NCBI RefSeq assembly: GCF_947077775.1 | Contig: NZ_CAMTTE010000001.1 | Span: 2,880,501 to 2,944,500, forward strand | DNA from: Salinibacter pepae | GTDB taxonomy: Bacteria > Bacteroidota > Rhodothermia > Rhodothermales > Salinibacteraceae | Reading direction: 5' to 3' | DNA: 64,000 bases | In this document: positions 37,187-45,549 of the stretch, piece after piece | Numbering within the stretch: the first letter of the stretch is position 1 | Layout of the letters: every line of letters starts with the position of its first letter | Made by a program: the position numbers and the translations under genes | The notes under the pieces: model-generated | Databases searched by the model: none | The model's input: the letters and a program-made list of their open reading frames with translations, nothing else | What the model was told of the DNA's origin: nothing

Positions 37187-38040
37187 GGCTGGTCGACGGC
37201 CTCGCGGGCCTCCAGGGGGTGTACCGTGACTGCACCGGGCGGGGCATCGAGGGCAAGCGTGGGCCCGCCGCCGTTGAAGGCACGGCCCTTGTCGTTGCTT
37301 GAAGGGGGGCCGAAGGCCTCATCGACGACGAGGCCGGTACTATCCAGGTCCGTCTGGAGCGTAAATCCGGCCTCCGCGGGCAGAAAGAAGCGCAACGTGC
37401 CCGAATGGATCTCCGCTGTGCTCGGCGCGGAAAGGGTCTCGAAGGCGACGGACGCGTCTCCGGAAAAGACATCGAGCGCGACCCCTCCCCGGATGCCGGT
37501 TGCCGTGATCCGTCCGGAGTGGGCGCCCAGGTCGAGCATCCCGTCGACCGAGTCGACTGCCACGGTGCCCGCGTGGGTGTCGATCTCCACGTCGCCCTCT
37601 ACACCAGAGACATCGATGGTGGAGGCGTAGTCCTCGATCTCGAGCGTTGCCGTCTCCGGCATCGTGACGTGGTAGTGGGCGGCCAGGTTGCCGCCCGCAC
37701 TCGGAGAAATGCGGAGGAGGCCCGGAATGTGAAGTGACCAGGAGGCTCCGTCCTGGTCGATCGAGAAGCCCTGATCGGTCCGGCGGACGATGGCGTTCGA
37801 CGCCACCATGGAGTCTTCGGCGCTCACCGGGGCGATCCTGTAGGCAAGCCGGTCCCGCTCCCAGGTGGTGACGGTGATGGTGCCCTCATGGGTGTCGACG
37901 GCGACCGCCCCGTCGGCGGCAAGGGGCACCGTATCCCCCACGGTGCGGGCCGGATCTTGTGCGGCGGCGGAGGGGGCGACGCCCAGGCTGAGGACAGCGG
38001 CGGCGAGCGGGGCACAGAGCGAGGGGACGGATCGAGGCAT
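37183..38040 (-). CDS. Exported DUF4097-like repeat protein
   Basis: A 285-residue exported protein. A signal peptide (cleavage near SAAAQD) precedes a domain of repeated short beta-strands of the DUF4097/adhesin-like type, seen in VEGDVEIDTHAGTVAVDSVD, LDLGAHSGRITATGI and IRGGVALDVFSGDASV: the pattern G.(hydrophobic)..... (T/S)G.. is characteristic. Such beta-helix-like proteins are often anti-sigma-linked or surface proteins of unknown role. ATG 38040 gives a normal signal peptide. Confidence 0.75.
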   Translation of the reverse strand: MPRSVPSLCAPLAAAVLSLGVAPSAAAQDPARTVGDTVPLAADGAVAVDTHEGTITVTTWERDRLAYRIAPVSAEDSMVASNAIVRRTDQGFSIDQDGASWSLHIPGLLRISPSAGGNLAAHYHVTMPETATLEIEDYASTIDVSGVEGDVEIDTHAGTVAVDSVDGMLDLGAHSGRITATGIRGGVALDVFSGDASVAFETLSAPSTAEIHSGTLRFFLPAEAGFTLQTDLDSTGLVVDEAFGPPSSNDKGRAFNGGGPTLALDAPPGAVTVHPLEAREAVDQP

Positions 38041-38379
38041 GGGGGACGAGGTGACTGCGCAACAGACGATGGGAGGGCCCGCGAGAACCCGCAGGGGCAT
38101 CCCATCAAACGAGAACACTCGCCAATCCGTTACACCCGTCGTCGAAATAAAGCCGCAGCGAGCCGGAACGCGGCCGTGTGTCGGCTCCCGGCCGTCCCCA
38201 CGAGAGGGAACAGCGTTCGCCCTGACCGCGCGTCTGCGCACGTGACGCCCTGCCGGGCGGCCCACGAGCCCTTTCCGTGCGGGAGACCGGCCGCGTTCAC
38301 CTGTGAATGCCCACCTGCCGCCCGAAAGGAGGGAGGCGGGGCGTCTCGTTCCTGAAGCGACTGCGGACTGGGCCGCGAA

Positions 38380-39378
38380 TTACACGTGCTCCTCGGCGTG
38401 GTAGGACGAGCGCGTGAGCGGACTGCTCTCGACATGATCGATGCCCTTTTCCTCGCCGACCTCCTTGTACCAGTCGAACACCTCGGGTTCGACCCACTTC
38501 TCGACGGGGAGGTGGTGGTCGGTCGGCTGCATGTACTGGCCGATCGTCATCACGTCGAGCCCAATCTCGACGAAGTCCTCCATGATCTCCAGAACCTCTT
38601 CTTGCGACTCGCCGAGGCCCACCATGATGCCGCTCTTCGTGCGCAGGCCCTCCTCCTTCGCCCACCGGAGGACCTTGAGGGAGCGCTCGTAATCGGCCTG
38701 GGGCCGGACGCGGCGGTAGAGGCTGGGCACCGTTTCCACGTTGTGGTTAAAGATGTCCGGCTCCGCCGCAAAGACCGTCTCGCAGGGGTCCCGCATGCCC
38801 CGAAAGTCGGGCGTGAGCACCTCGCAGGTCGCGCCCAGGTCGTGGATGCGCTCGATGACCTCCGCAAAGATGGGCGCGCCCCCGTCCTCCCGCTCGTCGC
38901 GGTTCACGCTGGTAATGACGGCGTGGTCGAGGTCCATCTTGTCGACGGCGTCGGCCACGCGGCGCGGCTCATCCCAGTCGAGGCCGTCCTGGGGCTGCCC
39001 CGTCTTGACGGCGCAGAAGCCGCAGGAGCGGGTGCACACGTCGCCCAGAATCATAAACGTCGCCGTGCCCCGGCTCCAGCACTCCCCCATGTTCGGACAG
39101 TTGGCGCTCTCACAGACCGTATGGAGGTCGTGGTCCTCCACGGTCTGGCGGACCTCGGTGTACGATTCGCCTTGGGGAAGGGAGACGCGGAGCCACTCCG
39201 GGCGCTCGCCGCGTTTGTTCTTGTTGGTGTTCTCGACGACGGGCAGTTCGACGAATCCAGGATCGCCGTCGCCCGAGGGGCCAATGGGGTCGGGCTCTAC
39301 GGCGCCCAGGTCCGTGTCGCCGGGCATCGTGGGCTCGTTCTCGGAGGTGTCCGGGTCGCGGGTCTCGGTGGTGGACAT
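38380..39378 (-). CDS. lipA: Lipoyl synthase
   Basis: A 332-residue radical-SAM enzyme that adds two sulfurs to protein-bound octanoate. The auxiliary cluster Cys are C89, C94 and C100 (CESANCPNMGEC) and the SAM cluster Cys are C115, C119 and C122 (CTRSCGFC); the C-terminal SSPLTRSSYHA carries the conserved serine. A 50-residue acidic N-terminal extension precedes the core. It would lipoylate the E2 protein encoded at 59.5-61.3 kb. Confidence 0.97.
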   Translation of the reverse strand: MSTTETRDPDTSENEPTMPGDTDLGAVEPDPIGPSGDGDPGFVELPVVENTNKNKRGERPEWLRVSLPQGESYTEVRQTVEDHDLHTVCESANCPNMGECWSRGTATFMILGDVCTRSCGFCAVKTGQPQDGLDWDEPRRVADAVDKMDLDHAVITSVNRDEREDGGAPIFAEVIERIHDLGATCEVLTPDFRGMRDPCETVFAAEPDIFNHNVETVPSLYRRVRPQADYERSLKVLRWAKEEGLRTKSGIMVGLGESQEEVLEIMEDFVEIGLDVMTIGQYMQPTDHHLPVEKWVEPEVFDWYKEVGEEKGIDHVESSPLTRSSYHAEEHV

Positions 39379-39611
39379 ACGCAAAAGGGAAGTGTCAATC
39401 AGCCGACCATCGGGGCGGACAAGCGGCCCGCCGGGGTCGGCACGAAAACACGGAAGAGAAAGTACGTAGGCCCGCGATGCCCGTTCCTCTCTCCGGGGCG
39501 GCCGGCCGGTTCGCGCCGGTCCCCAGCAGACAGGTAACAGGGACGTAGGCTTTACCAAAAAGGCGGAACGATGGAGGAGGCCGATCGACGGGGCGGAATG
39601 AGGCCTCCCGA

Positions 39612-40166
39612 TCAGCCACGGGCCCCGTCGAGGTCCGCACGCAGCAGGCCAAAGTAGCGGACGTCTACCAGGGCCCCGTCTTTTTCGCGGTGCTTGCGCA
39701 GGCGGCCCTCCTGGCTGAATCCGGCCTTGTGCAGAACCCGGGCCGACGCCTCATTCCAGGCGAAGACCTCTGCCGTGAGCCGCACCACGTCCAACTCCGT
39801 GACGGCGTACTCGGCGTACCGGGTGACCGCCTTGGTTATCAAGCCCCGCCCCCAGTAGGGCTTTGCGAGCCAGTAGCCGACCCGGGCACGGTGGGAGGCG
39901 CCGACGTCGAGGTCGTCGGCCCCCACCACGCCGACGAGTCGCCCATCGGCCCGACGGAGGGCGAAGGTCGTCTCTCTGGGCTGCTCGGCCCGGTGCTGGA
40001 TCCGGCCCTCAATCCAGGCGGTGGCGTCGTCCTCGGTGTAGGGCCACGGGATGTCGAGGGTGTTCTCCCAGATCTCTTTCTCCTGCAGGTGTTCGACCAC
40101 CGCCGCTTTGTCCCGCCGCTCCACGCCGGAGAGACGGAATTTGCCGTCGAGGGGCCGTTCGTTCAT
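39612..40166 (-). CDS. GNAT-family N-acetyltransferase (RimJ/RimL type)
   Basis: A 184-residue acetyltransferase. The acetyl-CoA motif V(G)YWLAKPYWGRGLITKAV, the neighbouring LTAEVFAWNEASARVLHKAGF and the C-terminal VDVRYFGLLRADL are typical of the RimJ/RimL-like subgroup that modifies N-termini or small molecules. The ATG at 40166 fits. It is divergent from the lipoprotein amidohydrolase. Confidence 0.88.
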   Translation of the reverse strand: MNERPLDGKFRLSGVERRDKAAVVEHLQEKEIWENTLDIPWPYTEDDATAWIEGRIQHRAEQPRETTFALRRADGRLVGVVGADDLDVGASHRARVGYWLAKPYWGRGLITKAVTRYAEYAVTELDVVRLTAEVFAWNEASARVLHKAGFSQEGRLRKHREKDGALVDVRYFGLLRADLDGARG

Positions 40167-40418
40167 GAGGGGATGCGTTCCATAGACAGACAGCGCGCCC
40201 AAAGAACGAGCGCAGAACGGGTGTGCTCCGCCGCGTCCGTACCGGATGGGCAGGCCATCGGGGGGGACGGGGCCGGTGGAGCGTCGCAGCGGCGTCGAAG
40301 CCGGCGCGTGAGGCCCGCACGCCTTGACAAGGCGTCCCGGAGTCGCGAGACTGTATAGGCCGTTCCGAAACCAAGAAGGAGACGGTTCTGATCTCACTGA
40401 CCGATCCGACGCTACGTC

Positions 40419-42134
40419 ATGGCCCGCCGGTCGCTTGTCCTTTTCGCTGCCCTTGCCCTGGTGGGCTGTTCGTCGTCCCCGACGGCCGACCTCGTGCTGA
40501 CAAATGGAACTGTCGCCACGCTCGACGACGACCACGGGCGAGTGGAGGCCCTGGCCGCCGCGGGCGATACCCTCCTGGCCGTCGGCAGTGCCGCCGAGAT
40601 GGACCGCTACGTGGGGGCAAACACCCGGGTCGTGGACCTCGACGGGCGCCTCGCCGTGCCTGGCTTCATCGAAGGGCACGGCCACTACATGGGCATGGGG
40701 CAGGCACAGATGCAACTCGACCTTCTGGGCACCGCGTCGTGGGGGCGGGTGGTGTCGAAGGTGGACTCGTCCGCCGACGAGACGGCCTCCGGCGCATGGG
40801 TGGAGGGGCGCGGCTGGCACCAAGAAAAATGGACCTCGACGCCCGAGCGCATGGTGCGCGGCTTCCCGACGAACGCGCGTCTCAACCAGGTGGCGCCCGA
40901 CACCCCGGTGTACCTGACCCACGCCAGCGGCCACGCCGCCATCGCCAACGACGCGGCCCTGGCGGCGGCGGGGATCGGGCCGGACACGCCCGACCCGGAG
41001 GGGGGCACCGTCGTGCGGGGCGCACAGGGGCGGGCGACCGGCGTGCTTCTCGAAACGGCGGCCGGGCTGGTCCAGGAGGCCCTCGACGCGTCGCGGAGCG
41101 ATATGCCCCCGGAGCAGCGTCGCGAGCGGCGCCGCGAGCAGGTGCGCCTCGCCGCCGAGGAGGCGCTCGCGAATGGCGTGACGAGCTTTCAGGACCAGGG
41201 GGCCTCGTTTGAGACCATCGAGCTGTACCGCACGATGGCCGCGAACGACGAGCTCGGCATTCGGATGTACGCGATGGTGTCGCAGGGCGAGGTGACGCCC
41301 GAGACCCAAGAGCGCCTGGCCGAGATCCGCACAGTGGGGGCCGCCGACCACCACCTGACGGTCCGCGCCATTGGGGAGGTGACGGTCGACGGCGCCCTCG
41401 GCTCCCGCAGCGCCTGGATGCTGGAGCCGTACGACGACGCCCCGACCGACACGGGCATCAACGTGACGCCGATGGAGCGCGTCCGCGACATCGCGGAGAT
41501 TGCGCTTGAAGAGGACTACCAGATCGCCGTGCACGCGATCGGCGACCGCGCCAATCGGGAAAGCCTCGACCTGTTCGCGTCCCTCTTCGACCAGGAAGGA
41601 GTGGAGGGCGAGGCGCTCCGCTGGCGCATTGAGCATGCCCAGCACCTCCACCCGGACGACGTTCCGCGCTTTGCCGACCTCGGGGTGATTGCTTCCATGC
41701 AGGCCATTCACGCCTGCTCCGATGCCCCGTACAATTACCAGCGCCTCGGGGCCCAGCGGGTGGACCAGGGGGCCTACCCCTGGAACACGCTGTGGGCGGA
41801 TGGGGCCGTGGTGGGCAACGGCACCGACGTGCCCGTCGAGAAGATCAATCCCCTCGCGAGTCTGCACTGCACCGTGGCCCGCCAGGTGCCCGGGACCGAC
41901 ACGACGTTCACCCCCGACGAGACCCTCACGCGTCGGCGGGCGCTCCAGTCCTACACGATCAACAACGCCCGCATGGCGTTCGAGGAGGACGTGAAGGGCA
42001 CCCTCACCCCTGGCAAGCTGGCCGACGTGACGGTGCTCTCCAAAAACATCCTGACGGGCCCGCCGGAGCGGCTCCGGGAGGCGACGGTCGACTACACGAT
42101 CGTGGGGGGAGAGGTGGCCTACGCCAACGAGTGA
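40419..42134 (+). CDS. YtcJ-like amidohydrolase lipoprotein
   Basis: A 571-residue envelope enzyme. The signal peptide has the lipobox ALVGCSSS, so it is probably a lipoprotein. The amidohydrolase core shows PGFIEGHGHYMGMG (first metal His pair), HAIGDRANRE, RIEHAQHLHPDD and the C-terminal GTLTPGKLADVTVLS typical of the YtcJ branch. It probably hydrolyses an amide or cyclic compound outside the cytoplasm; substrate unknown. It is 82 nt before the lysine aminotransferase gene. Confidence 0.88.
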   Translation: MARRSLVLFAALALVGCSSSPTADLVLTNGTVATLDDDHGRVEALAAAGDTLLAVGSAAEMDRYVGANTRVVDLDGRLAVPGFIEGHGHYMGMGQAQMQLDLLGTASWGRVVSKVDSSADETASGAWVEGRGWHQEKWTSTPERMVRGFPTNARLNQVAPDTPVYLTHASGHAAIANDAALAAAGIGPDTPDPEGGTVVRGAQGRATGVLLETAAGLVQEALDASRSDMPPEQRRERRREQVRLAAEEALANGVTSFQDQGASFETIELYRTMAANDELGIRMYAMVSQGEVTPETQERLAEIRTVGAADHHLTVRAIGEVTVDGALGSRSAWMLEPYDDAPTDTGINVTPMERVRDIAEIALEEDYQIAVHAIGDRANRESLDLFASLFDQEGVEGEALRWRIEHAQHLHPDDVPRFADLGVIASMQAIHACSDAPYNYQRLGAQRVDQGAYPWNTLWADGAVVGNGTDVPVEKINPLASLHCTVARQVPGTDTTFTPDETLTRRRALQSYTINNARMAFEEDVKGTLTPGKLADVTVLSKNILTGPPERLREATVDYTIVGGEVAYANE

Positions 42135-42216
42135 CGATTCCGAATGGAGGGAAACGTCCCCGCGGCTGGCGAATTTCTATATCCCACTCGGTCACTTTCA
42201 CGAGCCCGTCCCCCTT

Positions 42217-43605
42217 ATGGAAGCGGTTTCCCCAAACTCGGTTCGTCCTGCTGAGGTCAAAGAGCTTCTGTCCGAGCACATGCTGACGAAGGGCATGATG
42301 CCCATGGTGCTCGACATGGAGGCGAGTCAGGGCGTCCGGCTGCACGACCAGAAAAGCGGCCGCTCACTCATCGACCTGTTCGGCTTTTACGCCTCGAACC
42401 CCCTCGGGATGAACCATCCGAAGATGAGTGGGGACGAGGCGTTCATGGAGCGGCTGGTGGACGCGGCCCTCAACAAGGTGACCAACTCCGACGTCATGAC
42501 CGGACACATGGCGCGGTTCGTGGACACCTTCGACCGGGTGGGCATTCCGGACTACCTGCCGTACACGTTCTTCATCTCCGGCGGGGCCCTGGCCGTGGAG
42601 AACGCGCTGAAGACGGCGTTCGACTGGAAGGTGCGCAAGAACCATCAGAAGGGATACCGCCGCGAGGTGGGGCACCAGGTGCTGCACCTGGACCAGGCCT
42701 TTCACGGGCGCACGGGCTACACCATGTCGCTCACGAACACGGCCGACCCGCGGAAGACGATGTTCTTCCCGAAGTTCGACTGGCCGCGCATCACGAACCC
42801 GAAGGTCCACTTTCCGCTCGATGCCGACGAGCAGGAGCGCGTGCGGGCCCACGAGGAGGAGGCCCTCCGACAGGCCAAGCGCCACTTTCACGAGCGCGAG
42901 GACCAGATTGCCGCCGTCATTCTGGAGCCGATCCAAGGAGAAGGGGGCGACAACCACTTCCGGCCCGCCTTTCTGCGAGACCTGAAGGCCCTGGCCCACG
43001 AGAACGACACCCTACTCGTGTTTGACGAGGTGCAGAGTGGCGTCGGCATCACGGGCGAGTTCTGGGCGCACCAGGCCCTGGGCGTAAAGCCCGACATCAT
43101 GGCGTTCGGCAAGAAGTCGCAGGTGTGCGGCATCCTGGCCGGGCGCAAGCTCGACGAGGTGGACGATCATGTTTTCGAGACGCCCAGCCGCATCAACTCC
43201 ACGTGGGGCGGCAACATCGTGGACATGGTACGCTTCGACCGCATCCTCGAAATCATGGAGGAGGAGCAGCTCGTGGACCACGCGGGACGGGTGGGGACGC
43301 ACCTCCAGCACCGGCTGCACGAACTGGCGGAGGAGTTCCCGGCCGTGTCCAACGTGCGGGGCGAGGGCCTCATGACGGCCTTTACGCTTCCGAGCACCGA
43401 GTACCGCGACCATGTGGCCCAGCAGACGTACGAGGAGGGGGCCATCATTCTCGGGTGCGGCGACCGGTCCATCCGCTTCCGCACGCCGCTCACAATCACG
43501 GAGGATGAGGTGGACGAGGGCATGGCCTGCATCCGCCGCGCGCTAAAGACGATGGCGAGTGCGCACGGCCCACACGCCGACGAGACGCGGTCCCACGCCC
43601 AGTAG
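42217..43605 (+). CDS. lat: L-lysine 6-transaminase
   Basis: A 462-residue class III PLP aminotransferase that moves the epsilon-amino group of lysine to 2-oxoglutarate, giving 2-aminoadipate semialdehyde. It matches the mycobacterial Lat closely: FHGRTGYTMSLTNT, FFPKFDWPRITNP, ILEPIQGEGGDNHFR and DIMAFGKKSQVCGIL, where K300 takes the position of the PLP lysine. It could serve lysine catabolism or an osmolyte/secondary-metabolite route. The stop codon lies in the first copy of a 19-bp tandem repeat. Confidence 0.93.
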   Translation: MEAVSPNSVRPAEVKELLSEHMLTKGMMPMVLDMEASQGVRLHDQKSGRSLIDLFGFYASNPLGMNHPKMSGDEAFMERLVDAALNKVTNSDVMTGHMARFVDTFDRVGIPDYLPYTFFISGGALAVENALKTAFDWKVRKNHQKGYRREVGHQVLHLDQAFHGRTGYTMSLTNTADPRKTMFFPKFDWPRITNPKVHFPLDADEQERVRAHEEEALRQAKRHFHEREDQIAAVILEPIQGEGGDNHFRPAFLRDLKALAHENDTLLVFDEVQSGVGITGEFWAHQALGVKPDIMAFGKKSQVCGILAGRKLDEVDDHVFETPSRINSTWGGNIVDMVRFDRILEIMEEEQLVDHAGRVGTHLQHRLHELAEEFPAVSNVRGEGLMTAFTLPSTEYRDHVAQQTYEEGAIILGCGDRSIRFRTPLTITEDEVDEGMACIRRALKTMASAHGPHADETRSHAQ

Positions 43606-43633
43606 GGCACCTTGCGCCCAGTAGGGCACCTTG
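43596..43633 (+). repeat. 19-bp tandem duplication over the lat stop codon
   Basis: CGCCCAGTAGGGCACCTTG occurs twice head to tail (43596-43614, 43615-43633) without mismatch. The first copy contains the last two codons and the TAG of lat. It looks like a recent slippage event. Confidence 0.9.
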
Positions 43634-43691
43634 GCGTTGCGCGGGCCGGAGTGCCCCCCCGGCCGGGCGTCCCGACGGGGCCCCGACGAGG

Positions 43692-45410
43692 TCACTCCTC
43701 GCGCTCGCCGGCGGCCATCAGTTCGCGGGCGCTCGCGAGGGCGGCGTCGGTGATGTCCTCGCCGCTGATGAGGGAGGCGACCTGCGTGGCCTGCTCGTCC
43801 TCGTCGAGCCGGTGGATCGTGGTTTTCGTGGTGCCGTCCTCCACGATCTTTTCCACCTTGAAGTGGCAGTCTCCGAGGGCGGCGATCTGGGGAAGGTGCG
43901 TGATCGTGATGATCTGGTGGTAGCGGGCCAGGTCGTGCATGCTCTCGCCCACGCGGCGGGCCATGTTGCCGGAGATGCCCACGTCGATCTCGTCGAACAC
44001 GAGGATGGGGAGCCGCTCGCTCTTGGCGAGGATCGTCTTGAGCGCGAGCATGATGCGGCTGATCTCGCCGCCGGACGCGACCTCGGCGAGGGGCATGGGG
44101 GACACGCCGACGTTGGTGGAAATGAAGAACTCGACCTGGTCCATCCCCTTCTGAAACGCCCGGTAGTGGGCGTCCGCGTCGTCGGGCTGGATCCACCCGT
44201 CGGGGTCCTCCTGTCGCGTGAAGCGCACCTCGAACTGGCTGTCGGGCATCCCGAGCGTGCCCAGCTCCGCGAGGATGGCGTCTTCGATCCGGGTGGCCAC
44301 CTCGCGGCGCTTCTGGGAAAGGCGCTGCGCCACGTCCGTCAGGTCCGCCTTCGCCTCGTCGATCTGCGCGTCGAGGCGCTCCAGGTTGCCCTCAAAGTCC
44401 TGGGCCAGCTCGTACTTCTCGCCGATTTCGCGCCGGTGCTCCAGGACGGCCTCCAGGCTGCCCCCGTACTTCCGCTTCAGCTTCTCGATCTCCGTGGTGC
44501 GCTCCCGAATGTCCTGCAGGCGCTCCGGGTCGAACTCGACGTGGGCGTTGTAGTCCTGCAGGAAGTTGGCCAGCTCGCTGACGATGATGCGGGCCGACTC
44601 GATCTCGTCGACGTGCTCCTCGAACGCGTCGTCGATGCGGGCAAGGTCCTGCAGGTCGTTGCGCGAGATCACGAGCTGATCGTGCAGCGCGTCCTCGCTC
44701 TCGAAGAGCCGCTCGTAGAGCTCCTTGGTGGAGGCGTAGAGGTGCTCGGCGTTTTCGAGCACGCGCTGCTCGGCCCGCAGCTCGTCCTCCTCGCCGGGCT
44801 GGGGGTCGACGGCGTCAATCTCCTCGATCTGAAACTCGTACAGCTCCTTCTGCTGCCGCAGCTCCCGCTCGCGGGCGGCCAGCGCCTCGCGCTCGTCCAC
44901 GAGGGTGGCCACCCGGCTCCGCTGTTCCCGGTAGCTTTCGACGAGCCCGCTCAGCCCGCCGAAGCTGTCGAGCAGGCGGAGGTGGGTTTCGGTGTGGAGG
45001 AGGCTCTGGTGCTCGTGCTGGCCGTGCAGGTCGATCAGCTCGCCGGCCACCGTCCGCATCACGTCGAGCGTGGCCGGGGTGTCGTTCACGAAGCCGCGGC
45101 TGCCCCGCTCCGTGATGCGGCGGCGCAGGATGACGCGGGGGAGGGGATCGGTGGGAATCTCGTTTTCCCGGAGGACGGCCCGGATGCGCTCGGTGTCCGC
45201 GTCGTCGAAGATGCCCTCCACGACCGCCTTCGAGGTGCCCTCCCGCACCACGTCGGTGTTGGCCCGCTCGCCCAGAATCATGCGCAGCGCCCCGATCAGG
45301 ATCGACTTGCCGGCCCCCGTGGCGCCCGTGATGATGTTCAGCCCGCTCTCGAACTCCATCTCCAGCTCCTTGATCAGGGCATAGTCCTGAACGGACAACG
45401 ACTGCAGCAT
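43692..45410 (-). CDS. recN: DNA repair protein RecN
   Basis: A 572-residue SMC-like ATPase for double-strand-break repair. The start MLQSLSVQDYALIKELEMEF and Walker A GATGAGKSIL are typical, as are the HGQHEHQSLL segment and the long coiled coil (about 155-385) on either side of a short hinge. The C-terminal signature region GGEISRIMLALK and Walker B PILVFDEIDVGISG are present. It is transcribed just after secA on the same strand, 139 nt downstream. Confidence 0.96.
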   Translation of the reverse strand: MLQSLSVQDYALIKELEMEFESGLNIITGATGAGKSILIGALRMILGERANTDVVREGTSKAVVEGIFDDADTERIRAVLRENEIPTDPLPRVILRRRITERGSRGFVNDTPATLDVMRTVAGELIDLHGQHEHQSLLHTETHLRLLDSFGGLSGLVESYREQRSRVATLVDEREALAARERELRQQKELYEFQIEEIDAVDPQPGEEDELRAEQRVLENAEHLYASTKELYERLFESEDALHDQLVISRNDLQDLARIDDAFEEHVDEIESARIIVSELANFLQDYNAHVEFDPERLQDIRERTTEIEKLKRKYGGSLEAVLEHRREIGEKYELAQDFEGNLERLDAQIDEAKADLTDVAQRLSQKRREVATRIEDAILAELGTLGMPDSQFEVRFTRQEDPDGWIQPDDADAHYRAFQKGMDQVEFFISTNVGVSPMPLAEVASGGEISRIMLALKTILAKSERLPILVFDEIDVGISGNMARRVGESMHDLARYHQIITITHLPQIAALGDCHFKVEKIVEDGTTKTTIHRLDEDEQATQVASLISGEDITDAALASARELMAAGEREE

Positions 45411-45549
45411 GGCAGAATGGGGCTTTCAAATTACGGATTGAAGACCGTGCGGGGGCAAGGCCCGAACGCCCATCCTCAATCTGTAATCGTCAGTGGAAGA
45501 GGGGTCGCCCGGCCGACGCAGGGCCATCGTGCGCGGCGGCACGGCCGGA

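Noticed and set aside
40324-40359. TTGACA ... TATAGG as a sigma-70 promoter for the amidohydrolase
   Set aside because: The spacing is 24 nt, too long for sigma-70, and the second box does not match TAnnTTTG.
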